64,000 bases of DNA from NCBI GenBank assembly GCA_963772965.1, contig CAVYZU010000009.1, positions 148,343-212,342 of the forward strand. Reading direction: 5' to 3'. Within the stretch, counting starts at the first letter, position 1. The number at the start of each line of letters is the position of its first letter. The notes beneath the pieces were generated by a model. That model was not told the DNA's origin, made no database searches, and worked only from the letters and a program-made list of their open reading frames with translations. The translations under genes and the position numbers were made by a program. This DNA is from AP-15 sp963772965. GTDB taxonomy: Bacteria; Pseudomonadota; Alphaproteobacteria; ATCC43930; CGMCC-115725. Shown piece by piece: positions 1 to 9,865 of the stretch.

Positions 1-66
1 ATCCGCCCGACGCTCTAAAAGGATCGGCCGGATGGCCTTCGAGCTAGCGTGCCCGGCTCTCGATGT

Positions 67-1257
67 TCAAACGCGCTGTCGTCGTGCCTCGACTTGCTCG
101 TCCAACAGGGCATCATGAAAGCTGCAAATGCTGGCTTGTAACGACGCAGCGCTAAAGCCTAAATCGGCCTGCGCTCGGGCCGCTTTGCCCCTGTGCAGAC
201 GCAGTAAGGGATTGCTGGCGAGTTCTAACAAGGCTTGTTTCAATGCGTCAACGTCACGCGGGGGGACGACGATGCCCGCATCGCGGGCGATCAAACCGTT
301 ATCGCCGACCTCGGTCACGATGACGGGCAAGCCGCAGGCCATGGCCTCGCAAAGCGCCACCGATGTACCCTCGCCAAAATGCGAAGCGAGCATGAAGATC
401 TCCGCGGCAGAGTAGAGCGCGGGCATATCGTCGCGGCGCCCGAGCAGGCAACGTTGCGGACCCGCTGGCAAGCGCTCGGTCCCCTCTCCGACAGCGACCA
501 GCCAAATGTTGCGATCGGCGACCGCGTCGGCGGCTGCGAGCATCCCAGCCCAGTTTTTCATTGGATCATTGCGGCCCACGGCGATCACCGCGATCGCGTC
601 ATCCGGCAATCCCAACGACCGACGAACGGCCGCGCGCGAGACAGGATCGAAGCGAAATCTATCCAGATCGATGCCGTTTGAAACCAACTGCGTTCGCCGT
701 GAGCGGAAGCCGAATTGCTGATGGGCCTCGAGAGCGATCCGGCTGTTGTAAAGAATGCCATCGACGAATGGCGAGAGCTTTGCGCTGACCCGCACGGCGC
801 GGCGCAATCGGGGCGGATAGCAGGTGAAATCCGGAAAGGAGTTCAGAATGCCCCAGGCCAGCCGTGGCCGCGGAAATACACCTGATACCCAGGCTGCTGC
901 CGTCGCGGCGAGATTTCCGTGATAGAGCCAGCCCTGCACGATGCGCGGCCGCTGTCGCCGGATCAGCCGGGCCAGTCTCACCAGCCCTGGCATAGACCAG
1001 TTCCCGCGCCGCATACCGAGACCCACCACCTGCACGCCGATCTGGGCGAACCGATCGCGCATCGGACCATCGGACATCAGGCTGGCGACAAAGGGTGACC
1101 GTCCGCGCCGGATGTCCTCGCGACAAAGCTCTAACAGCAGCGTCTCGGCGCCCCCGACCTCAAGACCGGTCATGACATGGACCACGTCACCGGCGGTCAT
1201 GTCGGGGCAACTTGGTATGATCGGACGATGCATAAGGATGGGATGGGAGGGGTCCAA
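67..1257 (-). CDS. GT4-type glycosyltransferase (group 1)
   Basis: Predicted retaining GT-B glycosyltransferase that adds a sugar from a nucleotide-sugar donor to a glycan or lipid at the cytoplasmic membrane. The 396-residue length is typical of the family. The N-terminal Rossmann half has the Gly-rich acceptor-side loop GLEVGGAETL (about residues 31-40). The C-terminal half has NGID (194-197) and the donor-binding E-x7-E motif at about E296/E304, within GEGTSVALCEAMACGLPV. No signal peptide or membrane span is visible. It is divergent from the large sulfotransferase/glycosyltransferase fusion across a 439-bp gap, which suggests a surface polysaccharide locus, most of it lying to the left of the window. 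The exact start is uncertain: an internal Met at residue 20 is an alternative. Donor and acceptor cannot be inferred. Confidence 0.85.
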   Translation of the reverse strand: MDPSHPILMHRPIIPSCPDMTAGDVVHVMTGLEVGGAETLLLELCREDIRRGRSPFVASLMSDGPMRDRFAQIGVQVVGLGMRRGNWSMPGLVRLARLIRRQRPRIVQGWLYHGNLAATAAAWVSGVFPRPRLAWGILNSFPDFTCYPPRLRRAVRVSAKLSPFVDGILYNSRIALEAHQQFGFRSRRTQLVSNGIDLDRFRFDPVSRAAVRRSLGLPDDAIAVIAVGRNDPMKNWAGMLAAADAVADRNIWLVAVGEGTERLPAGPQRCLLGRRDDMPALYSAAEIFMLASHFGEGTSVALCEAMACGLPVIVTEVGDNGLIARDAGIVVPPRDVDALKQALLELASNPLLRLHRGKAARAQADLGFSAASLQASICSFHDALLDEQVEARRQRV

Positions 1258-1696
1258 TCCAGCGTATGAGGCGCGCGAGTGTTTGATTAACGTATCCGCG
1301 ATTCTATCAGCAAGGATTTGAGAAGATCGCTCGTACCCTCCCGCGCGGCCCCAGCCTGCGCCATCAAACTGTCAAGATCGTGTTCGCTCGGCGTCAAGCA
1401 CAACCACCTCCGGCTCAGCGCGATGCCGTCTGCTGCCGCCGTGGCTCTCGCCTTGGGTTCTCGTCAGCGTTTGCCGCATCGCGATCGGGTCATCAAGGAG
1501 AATCGGACCGTTTGCTCGGCGCGATTCCGCGGCTCGAGCTCGACACGGAAAGAGACGTTGCCACGGACTTGCGGTCGAAAAATATGCGATGGCAAGCTTT
1601 CGGCCAGGCGACTCGCGTGATCAGCAAAGGCTTCGATTCGTGTGTCGATATGGCGACTGGCGGCGCTACAAGGGGTCTCGGCGATAGGGACAAAGC
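1258..1696. other. Intergenic region between divergent glycosylation genes
   Basis: A 439-bp gap holding the upstream regions of two divergent genes. On the minus strand about 1464-1650 is open and reads like plausible protein, but it has no convincing start or ribosome-binding site and ends inside the gap, so it may be a decayed gene. No repeat or terminator was recognised. Confidence 0.4.
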
Positions 1697-4600
1697 ATGA
1701 GACAAGGATCGGAAACCGCCTCGCGAGAAATTGGGCAGATCGCGGTACTGATTCTAGGCATGCACCGCAGCGGCACCTCGTTGTTGAGCAGCCTGGTGCA
1801 ATCCCTAGGCGTAAGTATCGGCGAGCACCTGCTTCCCGCCGATATGCACAATCTGGCCGGGTACTACGAAGATCGAGAATGTGTCGACATCCAGGAGCGT
1901 ATGCTCCTCGCCTTGGGGCAGCCCTGGCATGGCGAAAATGGCATGCTGCCTTTTCCTTCGGAGTGGTGGCGCGACCCTGCACTGCTCCCCCTGGTCGGGG
2001 AATTGGAGGCTTGGGTCAACAACCGTCGGTCCTTTTTAGATCCGGTCTGGGCGGTTAAAGATCCGCGCACGACCCGCTTTCTGCCATTGTGGCAGGAACT
2101 GCTGAAGACGCGTGGTATTACGCCCCGCTATTTGCTGGCGGTACGCAATCCGGCCGAAGTTGTCGCCTCGCAGGTGAAGCGCGAGAGCGTCCCGGCGGGG
2201 CGCCTTTACCACACTTGGCTGCGCTACAATATGGAGGCGCTGTTGCACGGTGGCGCCGATATTGCCGGCGTCTTTGTGTACAGCCAGTGGTTTAGCGACG
2301 GCGTAGCGCAGTTGCGGCGCTTGGCTGCGATCCTGGGCATGAACATAAATGATGATGAATGTGATACTATCCTCGGCCGCTTGCTGAATAGCGAGTTGCA
2401 TCGACAATCGGGTGCGGCGGATTCGTCGCCGAACTGGGCATCACATCTTTACACACACCTCGAACGCCTATCCGATCAGCAGAATTTAACAAGCATCCCC
2501 GGGCTTGCGGCCGAGGCTGAATATTTTGATGCCGCACTGCGTCAGGGGCAAGAGCCGGAGACCGAAGGCGCGCTAACAGCCGTTCTGACGAGTACCACCG
2601 GGCTGCCCGAGGCGGTGAGACTGGCTCATCGTTTGCGCGGCGACGGCGCGCGCCTCGTGTTGAGCGTCGACAAAGAAGTTTCCACCGGGAATACTGGTGG
2701 TCTCGCCGTGGTTGTGCGCGAGATTAATGGTCCCCCGATAGAGGGTCGGCCGCAGGCCTGCGCCGCATATGCTGTGTGGCGCTGGCTGCAGCCGCGGGCA
2801 TTTGTTGCGGTGCACATCGAAGGCGGCGCTGGGCTTTCCGTGCACGCTCTCGACACCCGTCGTCAGGGCTGGCGGGATCAGCACGGCCCGATCCACGTGC
2901 ATTATTTTACACGACCGCCTTGGCTGAACGAGTGCGGTTATATCCACTTCCATAATATGCGCGAGGCCGAGGCGTGGTGCTTGGAACGCCGCGTTATCGT
3001 TAGTAACGGCTGCCTTTTGCATGCGCATCCGACGCTTCGCGCCATGCTCCATAATGTTGCTGTCGACGAGCCGGAGTGCTCGACCACCCCGATTCCGGCA
3101 GACCAAGTTGCGCCTTTGGTCAGCATATGCATTACCCATTTCAACCGACCGGGGCTGTTGGCGGATTGCTTGGCGAGTGTCCGTCATCAGATCTACGCCA
3201 ACATTGAAGTGATCCTGGTCGACGACGGCAGCACACAACCGGCAGCGCAGGTCTTCCTCGATAGTCTGGAAGACGAGTTTCGCGCCAAAGGCTGGACCCT
3301 GATCCGACAGGAGAACCGCTACCTCGGGGCGGCACGCAATGCGGCTGCCCGCGCCGCAAAAGGTGATTACCTGTTTTTCTTGGACGACGACAACCTGTTG
3401 CTGCGTGACGGCATCGAAAATGCTGTGCGAATTGCACGGCATACAAACGCCGACATCGTGACGAGTGTAATGGCGATGTTTCACGGGCCGGCAGGGACCG
3501 ATCCGATGTGGCCGGATAAGCTTCAGGTGTTCTTGGGTGGCGCTCCGTTGTTCGGGTTGTTCAACAACACGCTTGGTGATGCGAATGCCCTGGTGCGCCG
3601 CAGCTGCTGGGGTGAAATCGGCGGGTATACCGAAGACCGCGGTACGGGCACGCAAGACTGGGAGCTCTATGCCACAGCCACGCTCCGCGGTTACCGCCTC
3701 GAAACCAGCTTGGATCCGCTTTCCTGGTATCGCGTCAGTGCGTCTGGGATGGCACAAACAGGCGATTGGTGGGCCGACTACCGGCTCGCTCTGCGGGCCT
3801 ATGAAGCGGTATTGCCGCCTGCTTTGCGCGAGCTACCCGCGCTGGCTGGCGCGCTATGGCGCCAAGCTAACGAAACCGAAAACAAAACCCGCAACCTCGA
3901 AGCCGAGCTGGCGTCGCGGGATCACTATTTGGTGGAACTGCGAGACCAAGCACGTCATCTCGAAACCGAACTCGCGGTGCGCGATCGCTATTTGGCCGAA
4001 CTGGGAGAGCATGGGCGACGAATAGAAGCCGAACTGGCCACACGCGATCGCCAGTTAACGGAACTGGCAGACCATAAGCAACAGATCGAAACCGAGCTGT
4101 TGGCGCGCGATCGCGACTTGGTTGAGGCGAGAGGACATCTTGCTGAGGCCGCGACGACAGAAAGGAAACTGGTGGAGCATGTCTGTCAGGCACGCGCGAC
4201 CTTAGTCGAGGCGGAAAATCGTGCAACGGATGCGGAACAACGCGCCCGTCGCTCCGAAGCCGAGAACGGCGAGTTACGATCCCGGCTCAACTCGGTTCTC
4301 GAATCGACCTCTTGGCAGGTCACCTGGCCGCTGCGTCGAGCTCTCGATGGCCACCCACGAACCGCGCGAGCCATGCGGCGCGCGGCGAAACTCGCATGGT
4401 GGACCGTCACCCTCCAGCTTCCCGGGCGAATTGCGTCAAGCCGCAGGAAGGTCGAGGCGCCTACAGCATCGGTGCTCTCTTTGCCTAACCCGAACCCCGA
4501 TGATTTGAAGGAGACTCGCATGGGCCTGGCTCAGACCAGTTCTGCTGTGGTCAGCTTTACCGCGCACAATATTCGTTTGGACGACGGCACGCAGACAAAG

Positions 4601-5320
4601 CCTGAACGCGGCTTCACATTTGACGAACACCCTATTTTCGTGTCGGCGAAACGTCTGTTGTCTGTAATCTTTCCCAAAGATAGATCCAATGTTCGACTTG
4701 TCGATCTTGGTTGCGGCGAAGGTGGGTTTGCTGTCGAATTCGCTCGGATGGGTTTCAATGTAGTCGGTATTGAGGTCCGTGATCTCAATATCGCTGCCTG
4801 CTTCTATGTGAAAGAGAGAACAAATTTACCAAATCTCATGTTTGTCCGTGACGACGCATGGAATTTACCAAAGTATGGGATTTTTGATATTGTGTTTTGC
4901 CGTGGACTCCTCTACCACATGGATCAGCCAGCTAAGTTCCTTCGCCTACTCTCGGCAGCTACGTCCAGAATGCTTATTCTTGATACTCACTTTGCCACGG
5001 ACGAACCTAATCCGAAATTTCATTTATCAGAGCTTGGTCAAAATGAAGGCTATATAGGCCGATGGCAGGTGGAATTTGAAGATGAGATGGCGTTTCAAAG
5101 CCGAGACGGAGCCAGATGGTCGTCTTGGGACAACAGAAAATCCTTTTGGCTGAAGCGGGAGTGCGTGTTGCAGGCGATTGTGGATTCCGGTTTCGACGTT
5201 TGCCTGGAACAATTTGACAGCCTCGGGAACATTCCAGCTTCGATTGAGTCGGGTTTCTATAAAACAGACACACGTAGCATGTTCATAGGAATTAAGAGCA
5301 ACTCCGGTCGTCCTTTCTGA
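1697..5320 (+). CDS. Sulfotransferase-GT2-coiled coil-methyltransferase fusion
   Basis: A 1207-residue multidomain protein, probably a polysaccharide assembly or decoration enzyme. Residues about 15-270 form a sulfotransferase-like domain with the 5'-phosphosulfate loop GMHRSGTS (21-28). Residues 271-470 are a linker with no recognised fold. Residues about 473-700 are a GT2 (GT-A) glycosyltransferase with VSICITHFNRP, VILVDDGS (505-512) and the DDD metal/nucleotide motif (563-565). Residues about 725-865 are a coiled coil built from repeats of the type LETELAVRDRYLAEL. The segment SWQVTWPLR (872-880) is often found at the end of GT2 polysaccharide proteins. Residues about 1000-1100 are a class I SAM methyltransferase with VDLGCGEGGFA (1002-1012). 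Base composition becomes more AT-rich from about 4530. An internal Shine-Dalgarno (GAAGGAG, 4507-4513) and an in-frame ATG (4520, Met942) could start a free methyltransferase. The actual sugar or sulfate substrate is unknown. Confidence 0.85.
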   Translation: MRQGSETASREIGQIAVLILGMHRSGTSLLSSLVQSLGVSIGEHLLPADMHNLAGYYEDRECVDIQERMLLALGQPWHGENGMLPFPSEWWRDPALLPLVGELEAWVNNRRSFLDPVWAVKDPRTTRFLPLWQELLKTRGITPRYLLAVRNPAEVVASQVKRESVPAGRLYHTWLRYNMEALLHGGADIAGVFVYSQWFSDGVAQLRRLAAILGMNINDDECDTILGRLLNSELHRQSGAADSSPNWASHLYTHLERLSDQQNLTSIPGLAAEAEYFDAALRQGQEPETEGALTAVLTSTTGLPEAVRLAHRLRGDGARLVLSVDKEVSTGNTGGLAVVVREINGPPIEGRPQACAAYAVWRWLQPRAFVAVHIEGGAGLSVHALDTRRQGWRDQHGPIHVHYFTRPPWLNECGYIHFHNMREAEAWCLERRVIVSNGCLLHAHPTLRAMLHNVAVDEPECSTTPIPADQVAPLVSICITHFNRPGLLADCLASVRHQIYANIEVILVDDGSTQPAAQVFLDSLEDEFRAKGWTLIRQENRYLGAARNAAARAAKGDYLFFLDDDNLLLRDGIENAVRIARHTNADIVTSVMAMFHGPAGTDPMWPDKLQVFLGGAPLFGLFNNTLGDANALVRRSCWGEIGGYTEDRGTGTQDWELYATATLRGYRLETSLDPLSWYRVSASGMAQTGDWWADYRLALRAYEAVLPPALRELPALAGALWRQANETENKTRNLEAELASRDHYLVELRDQARHLETELAVRDRYLAELGEHGRRIEAELATRDRQLTELADHKQQIETELLARDRDLVEARGHLAEAATTERKLVEHVCQARATLVEAENRATDAEQRARRSEAENGELRSRLNSVLESTSWQVTWPLRRALDGHPRTARAMRRAAKLAWWTVTLQLPGRIASSRRKVEAPTASVLSLPNPNPDDLKETRMGLAQTSSAVVSFTAHNIRLDDGTQTKPERGFTFDEHPIFVSAKRLLSVIFPKDRSNVRLVDLGCGEGGFAVEFARMGFNVVGIEVRDLNIAACFYVKERTNLPNLMFVRDDAWNLPKYGIFDIVFCRGLLYHMDQPAKFLRLLSAATSRMLILDTHFATDEPNPKFHLSELGQNEGYIGRWQVEFEDEMAFQSRDGARWSSWDNRKSFWLKRECVLQAIVDSGFDVCLEQFDSLGNIPASIESGFYKTDTRSMFIGIKSNSGRPF

Positions 5321-5580
5321 AGCCGCCGCGCTGATGGATCCAAATTCAAATCCCCACACAAAGGCCGGCATCCCTCGGCTCGTCACCGCAAGTTTTGGGT
5401 TTGACGCTTCCTTCGGTTTGAGGTTTAACATGCCCAAAATGTCATCAAATCACCAATTTCGGTAGACGGTTTAGCACCTTGGCATTTACGGAAATGATCC
5501 GCCGGAGTTTACGCCGGCAGTGGTGTTTGTCGTCGGCCCTTACATGCCGCGCTGGTCAATCACCACACAAAGGGGAAGAA

Positions 5581-8103
5581 ATGTTGGGTAGTTCACGGAA
5601 TCCCGCTGCCGTTGCCCGGTTGAAGGTCGGGGCCTTGGGCTCGACCGCGCTGTCGGCGCTGAGTCTTGTGGCGATCCACGCGGCACATGCTCAACCACCG
5701 GCGAACAGCCTGCCGGGAAGCTTTTCCGCGAACGGCGCGGTCACGTACACCGGGACCAGTTCGACCGCAGCCACAATTACAACCGTCGGTGGCGCGAACA
5801 ACGTTCTGCAATGGGGTGGCACCGCGTTGGGCACCAATGTGACGGCGCCGAGCGGGATCACTCCCAATACCGGGTTCAGTATTGGTCAGGGCGCTACTCT
5901 CCAGATCAATCAAAACGGTGCGGGGGCGACGTCTGTTCTCGTCACCGATCTGACCGGCGGCCCGTCGCAAATCTTCGGTACGCTAGACGCGTCGAGTGCG
6001 GCTGCGGGCGCGGCGACAGCTCTGAGCGGCCCGCTATTCGTATCGAACGCCAACGGCATCATTGTCGGCCCTTCCGGCGTCATTCATTCTCCGTCTCCCG
6101 GCGGGATTGGTCTTCTCGGTTATGCGGTCGACGCTACGGCGTTTGCCACCAACGGCTTTGTGACAGTCGACAACACAACGCCGGGTACGGGTTCCGTCAC
6201 CACAATGGCTGGCGCCACGATCGATGGTGGTAATCTTCTCGTGGCGAGTAACGGAACCGTCAATATTGGTGCGTCGGCGCCTTCTACAGTTTTCAATTAT
6301 GTGGTGGCCGGATTCCCTTTCACCACCTTCGCCGCCACCACGAGTGCCGCCGCGGATGTAACGCCTACCGTAGGCACGACTGCGCTGAACGGTGGCGGAA
6401 GCTCGGTCGTCAACTTCACGCCGGCTGCGGCCAATGCGACGCTTTTCCTCGATCAGCTCAATGCCGCCGGTGCGGTCAACAACCAGGCCAACCTCGTCTT
6501 ATTCGCCGATAATCCAACAGGCACGCCGGACAGTGTTCTCGGGCTGTTCACGAACACGAACACCGGTGTGCTGACTGACATGAGCTCGGCCGGCGACTTT
6601 TCCAGCAACCAGCTCGCGGGCGGTCTTGTCAACAACGGTGTGATCAACGAGGCGAGCACCGGCACCACCACTCTGGATATCGAGTCAAACGGGAATGTCC
6701 AGAGTAAGGGCACTCTCAACGTGCCGACTGGCGGTGGGCTTACTGTCGTCGCCTCGAATATCGATATTGAAGGGTCAGTCCAAGTTGCCGGTCAGGTGGT
6801 CAGCGCTACTAATCCACTGAGCGGCGTGTTCCTGCAGACGCTCGGGGCCGGAGGCACGGTCGCTAATCCCAGTACTCCTCAGACTGGCGGGGTGGTTGAT
6901 CTGGCAACATCGCTCTATACCAATGGTACGGGCGGAAGTGCCAATGGTATCAACTTTGGCGCCGTTATCCAAGGCAATGTGATCCGCGTGCTGCCAAACG
7001 GGAATGTGTTCGACACTGCTGAAAACATCGGCCTATTCCCCGGGACAAACGCCAAGAGTGTGGCTGATCCCTTCTATAATCTGCCGTCATTGAACTACAC
7101 ATTGAGCCTGTTCGGGGGCACCTTGGTCCAAGCGACAACTGGCAATATCTACATCGAGAATCCGAGCGGTGGCACTCAATTTTCAGACTCGTCGGGAGTG
7201 AACCTCCTCGGCACGCTGGCTACGCTGTCGCCAACGTCGTCTATCAATGTCGTTGCCAACAACATCAACAGCAATAATGGCCTCAACGCGGGATTTTCGG
7301 TTCCGAACGGGGGTACGATCAATCTGATCTTCTACGGGAATGTGAACAATCCGAACGGCGCCGCGGCGAACGGCTCCACGGCCTTCCAGTATAATTATGT
7401 GCCGGTAACTGTTGGGCCGAACGGGAACGCGCCCGGCACGGCCAATATTTACCTGGCCGGGCCGAGCGCTTCCAGCGCGATTAAACAAAATGTGAATTTA
7501 TTGGTACAGGGCAATGTGCAGCTCGGGGATGGCAACGGGGTCGATCCTGTATTCACAAGTTATCAGAACACGGTACCGCTCACGGCGCCGACCCTTCCGA
7601 CCTCCGTCCTGTCATCCTACGCAAACAACCATCTGGTCGTTACCGCGACTGGCAATATCGGGCTTAACCCGAGCCTCGCTGCCGGTCTCGCCAATCCCAA
7701 CATTTTCTATTGGCCGGGCCTAGTTTGGCTGATGTCCGGGGCATCAGCGTCCAATCCGACCGCAGCCCCCAACAGCACCGCGTCTATCGCATTGGGCGAC
7801 ACCGCCACGACTACCTCGGTCAATCTTTTCAACTTGATCCCCGCTGATCTGACAATGCCGGATGTGGGTGGCCAGATTGGCGGTAGCGGGGTGCACTACC
7901 TGACCAACAATCTCATCCTCGCGCCAGGGACTAACGGCACCAGCGCGACGACAACCAGCAACAACAGCTGGGTGAACTTTCTGACCCCAGCTCTGACGAC
8001 GGAATTCCTGACCACTTCGGCGGGCCAATTCTCCGGCGGTACGATCGAAAGCGGTCAGGTTGATGTGATCCAGTTGCCTGCGACCGACTTCCAGCCGCAA
8101 TAG
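5581..8103 (+). CDS. TpsA: two-partner secretion exoprotein, haemagglutinin-like
   Basis: Large secreted beta-helical exoprotein of about 840 residues, expected to cross the outer membrane through the TpsB pore encoded downstream. The start at 5581 is chosen because AAAGGGGAAGAA lies directly upstream and the first 37 residues form a signal peptide ending AHA|Q; an upstream in-frame ATG (5479) would spoil this. The N-terminal TPS haemagglutination domain (about 40-240) shows the usual landmarks: LQWGG (76-80), FSIG (99-102), PSQIFG (128-133) and NANGIIVGPSGVI (156-168). The rest is rich in Gly, Asn, Thr and Ser with alternating beta-strand character and no Cys-rich or toxin-like C-terminus, so an adhesin or matrix role is more likely than contact-dependent inhibition. 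A strong hairpin terminator follows at 8135. Confidence 0.85.
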   Translation: MLGSSRNPAAVARLKVGALGSTALSALSLVAIHAAHAQPPANSLPGSFSANGAVTYTGTSSTAATITTVGGANNVLQWGGTALGTNVTAPSGITPNTGFSIGQGATLQINQNGAGATSVLVTDLTGGPSQIFGTLDASSAAAGAATALSGPLFVSNANGIIVGPSGVIHSPSPGGIGLLGYAVDATAFATNGFVTVDNTTPGTGSVTTMAGATIDGGNLLVASNGTVNIGASAPSTVFNYVVAGFPFTTFAATTSAAADVTPTVGTTALNGGGSSVVNFTPAAANATLFLDQLNAAGAVNNQANLVLFADNPTGTPDSVLGLFTNTNTGVLTDMSSAGDFSSNQLAGGLVNNGVINEASTGTTTLDIESNGNVQSKGTLNVPTGGGLTVVASNIDIEGSVQVAGQVVSATNPLSGVFLQTLGAGGTVANPSTPQTGGVVDLATSLYTNGTGGSANGINFGAVIQGNVIRVLPNGNVFDTAENIGLFPGTNAKSVADPFYNLPSLNYTLSLFGGTLVQATTGNIYIENPSGGTQFSDSSGVNLLGTLATLSPTSSINVVANNINSNNGLNAGFSVPNGGTINLIFYGNVNNPNGAAANGSTAFQYNYVPVTVGPNGNAPGTANIYLAGPSASSAIKQNVNLLVQGNVQLGDGNGVDPVFTSYQNTVPLTAPTLPTSVLSSYANNHLVVTATGNIGLNPSLAAGLANPNIFYWPGLVWLMSGASASNPTAAPNSTASIALGDTATTTSVNLFNLIPADLTMPDVGGQIGGSGVHYLTNNLILAPGTNGTSATTTSNNSWVNFLTPALTTEFLTTSAGQFSGGTIESGQVDVIQLPATDFQPQ

Positions 8104-8134
8104 TTAAGGGCCCTATTTACGTTATTGGTCCCAC

Positions 8135-8165
8135 GGGCCGGGCCGGTTTCCCGGCCCCTTTCCTT
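8135..8165 (+). terminator. Rho-independent-like terminator after tpsA
   Basis: A perfect 8-bp stem, GGGCCGGG (8135-8142) paired with CCCGGCCC (8150-8157), with a 7-nt loop, is followed by CTTTCCTTT. It lies between tpsA and tpsB, so it may limit read-through and set the exoprotein-to-pore ratio. Confidence 0.6.
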
Positions 8166-8310
8166 TCGCTCGAGGGCGAGAGGGCGGGTTTGATCTCTGA
8201 TACTGACGAAGCGATGGGCATAAACGCACGCCGCTGATTTCGGCCTCGCTCCGCCTATGTCGCCATCGACTTCCGACTTTAAGTCCCTGCCGCGCGTATC
8301 ATAGATTTAC

Positions 8311-9864
8311 ATGCCCGCGTTCACACCACCGCCTGCTACCCCGACCGTCGTCGAAGTCGCCCCGCCACGTTACGGAGCAGAGCCGCTCTCGATCGAAAGC
8401 CACGGCTACCATTACACAGTCACCGGCAACACATTGCTGGCGCGCGAAATCATCGCGAAGGTGCTGGCAGCGGCGCGAACGCCGAAGGACGCGCTGGCTG
8501 CTGTCCAGGAGGCTTATCACCAGCGCGGCTATAATCTCGTCGCCATCACCGGCGAGGTCCACGGGAAAGCCGTACACGTCACGATCTTTCAGGGGACGAT
8601 CACGGAGGTTAAGACACCGGATGCGCTGGGCTGGTTCTTTCCTGGGCTGGAAGGACGCGACGACATCCGCAGCGACGAACTCGTCAAGGACCAGGTCCTC
8701 GCCGGCGCCTATGCCGGGCGCTCCGGTCAGCAAGTCAACGTCAATGTCGAACCCGCGCCGAACCCGGCCGGAACGGCGATCATCATCAGCGAACCGCCGA
8801 TCCCCGATTACTCCCCGGTGACCGGAACGCTGAATTTCGGGAATTACGGCAACCGTTTTACCGGCGGCTATCAGGCCGGCGGCGCCGCGGTCGCCAACCT
8901 GACGCACGGTTTGCAGCTGACGACGAGCTATATCCAGGGCCTGCCCTGGCTCGAGGAAAAAAGCCGCGGCAGCCTCTACGTTCAGCCCAGCGCCGGCATC
9001 TCCTCGATCACGCCCTGGGGGATCTACGGGTTCTCCGCGACAGGCACGCATTTCCGCGAGGGCAATGTCACCGCACCACTTTTCCCGGTCGGGAACATTC
9101 TCAGCTATTCGCTGAATGGCACCCAGCTTCTCTATGCCGACACCGCTGCTCGTCTCTCGACCACGGAAGCGCTTAACCGGACCACCTTCAGTGAAACGGT
9201 GCTGGAGGACGCGTTCACGATTCTTCAACAGCGCTACAATTGGGTCGCACTCGGCAGCACCTTCAGCCGTACCGTGACGGTTGGCAGCCAGCCAGGTAAC
9301 ATCACCGCCACCGGAACCATGAACCTCGGGGTCTCGGGCCCCTCCGGAACCCTGCTCGATAATGTTCCCGGTGTGCCGACGCCGCATTTTCGCTACGCCA
9401 ATATCTCGGCCTCGTATCAGCAGCACCTGCCGCGCGGCTTCCAGCTCGACCTGACCGGCCAATCCCAGTGGGCATTCAACACTTTGCCGGTCGAGCAGCA
9501 ATGGACGCTGGGCGGCTTCGGTAATCTGAGCGCTTGGGAGCCGGCAGTCGCGGTCGGCGACAGCGGCTACTTGGCCAGGCTGGAGCTCAGCGCGGGAAGT
9601 CCCGTGCAGTTCCATAGCCAGGCTCGGCTCGGAGTCTTTGTGGAGACCGGAGGTGCAACCCTGACGACAACGCCACCGGGCGCGCCGTATTGGCAGACCC
9701 TGTCGGATATTGGTCTGAGCCTGCGGCTCACCCTGCCTTACAATTTGAGCGTGACGGCGATGGCGGCGCTTCCGATCGAGAATAACGGATTCAGCGGGTT
9801 GGCCAAGACCAGCCTGGACTTGGATAGGGTCTACGCATTCTTTGTAGTTCAGAAAAGGTTCTAG
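8311..9864 (+). CDS. TpsB: FhaC/ShlB-type outer-membrane transporter
   Basis: Outer-membrane pore that exports the partner TpsA protein. The 517 residues contain a Pro-rich N-terminus (about 1-22), two POTRA-like modules (about 25-160; for example HQRGYNLVAITGEV near 70-85) and a C-terminal 16-strand-type barrel ending in Phe (VVQKRF), as expected for BAM-assembled proteins. The family normally has a Sec signal peptide, but none is encoded here: the in-frame codon 8302-8304 just before the ATG is a stop (TAG). Either the start region carries a frameshift or secretion is unusual. It lies 207 bp downstream of tpsA, and the isomerase gene begins one base after its stop, indicating one operon. 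Confidence 0.85.
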   Translation: MPAFTPPPATPTVVEVAPPRYGAEPLSIESHGYHYTVTGNTLLAREIIAKVLAAARTPKDALAAVQEAYHQRGYNLVAITGEVHGKAVHVTIFQGTITEVKTPDALGWFFPGLEGRDDIRSDELVKDQVLAGAYAGRSGQQVNVNVEPAPNPAGTAIIISEPPIPDYSPVTGTLNFGNYGNRFTGGYQAGGAAVANLTHGLQLTTSYIQGLPWLEEKSRGSLYVQPSAGISSITPWGIYGFSATGTHFREGNVTAPLFPVGNILSYSLNGTQLLYADTAARLSTTEALNRTTFSETVLEDAFTILQQRYNWVALGSTFSRTVTVGSQPGNITATGTMNLGVSGPSGTLLDNVPGVPTPHFRYANISASYQQHLPRGFQLDLTGQSQWAFNTLPVEQQWTLGGFGNLSAWEPAVAVGDSGYLARLELSAGSPVQFHSQARLGVFVETGGATLTTTPPGAPYWQTLSDIGLSLRLTLPYNLSVTAMAALPIENNGFSGLAKTSLDLDRVYAFFVVQKRF

Positions 9865-9865
9865 T

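Noticed and set aside
2573..3757. A 394-residue minus-strand open frame opposite the large fusion gene
   Set aside because: Shadow frame; the + strand carries clear GT2 motifs in the same interval.
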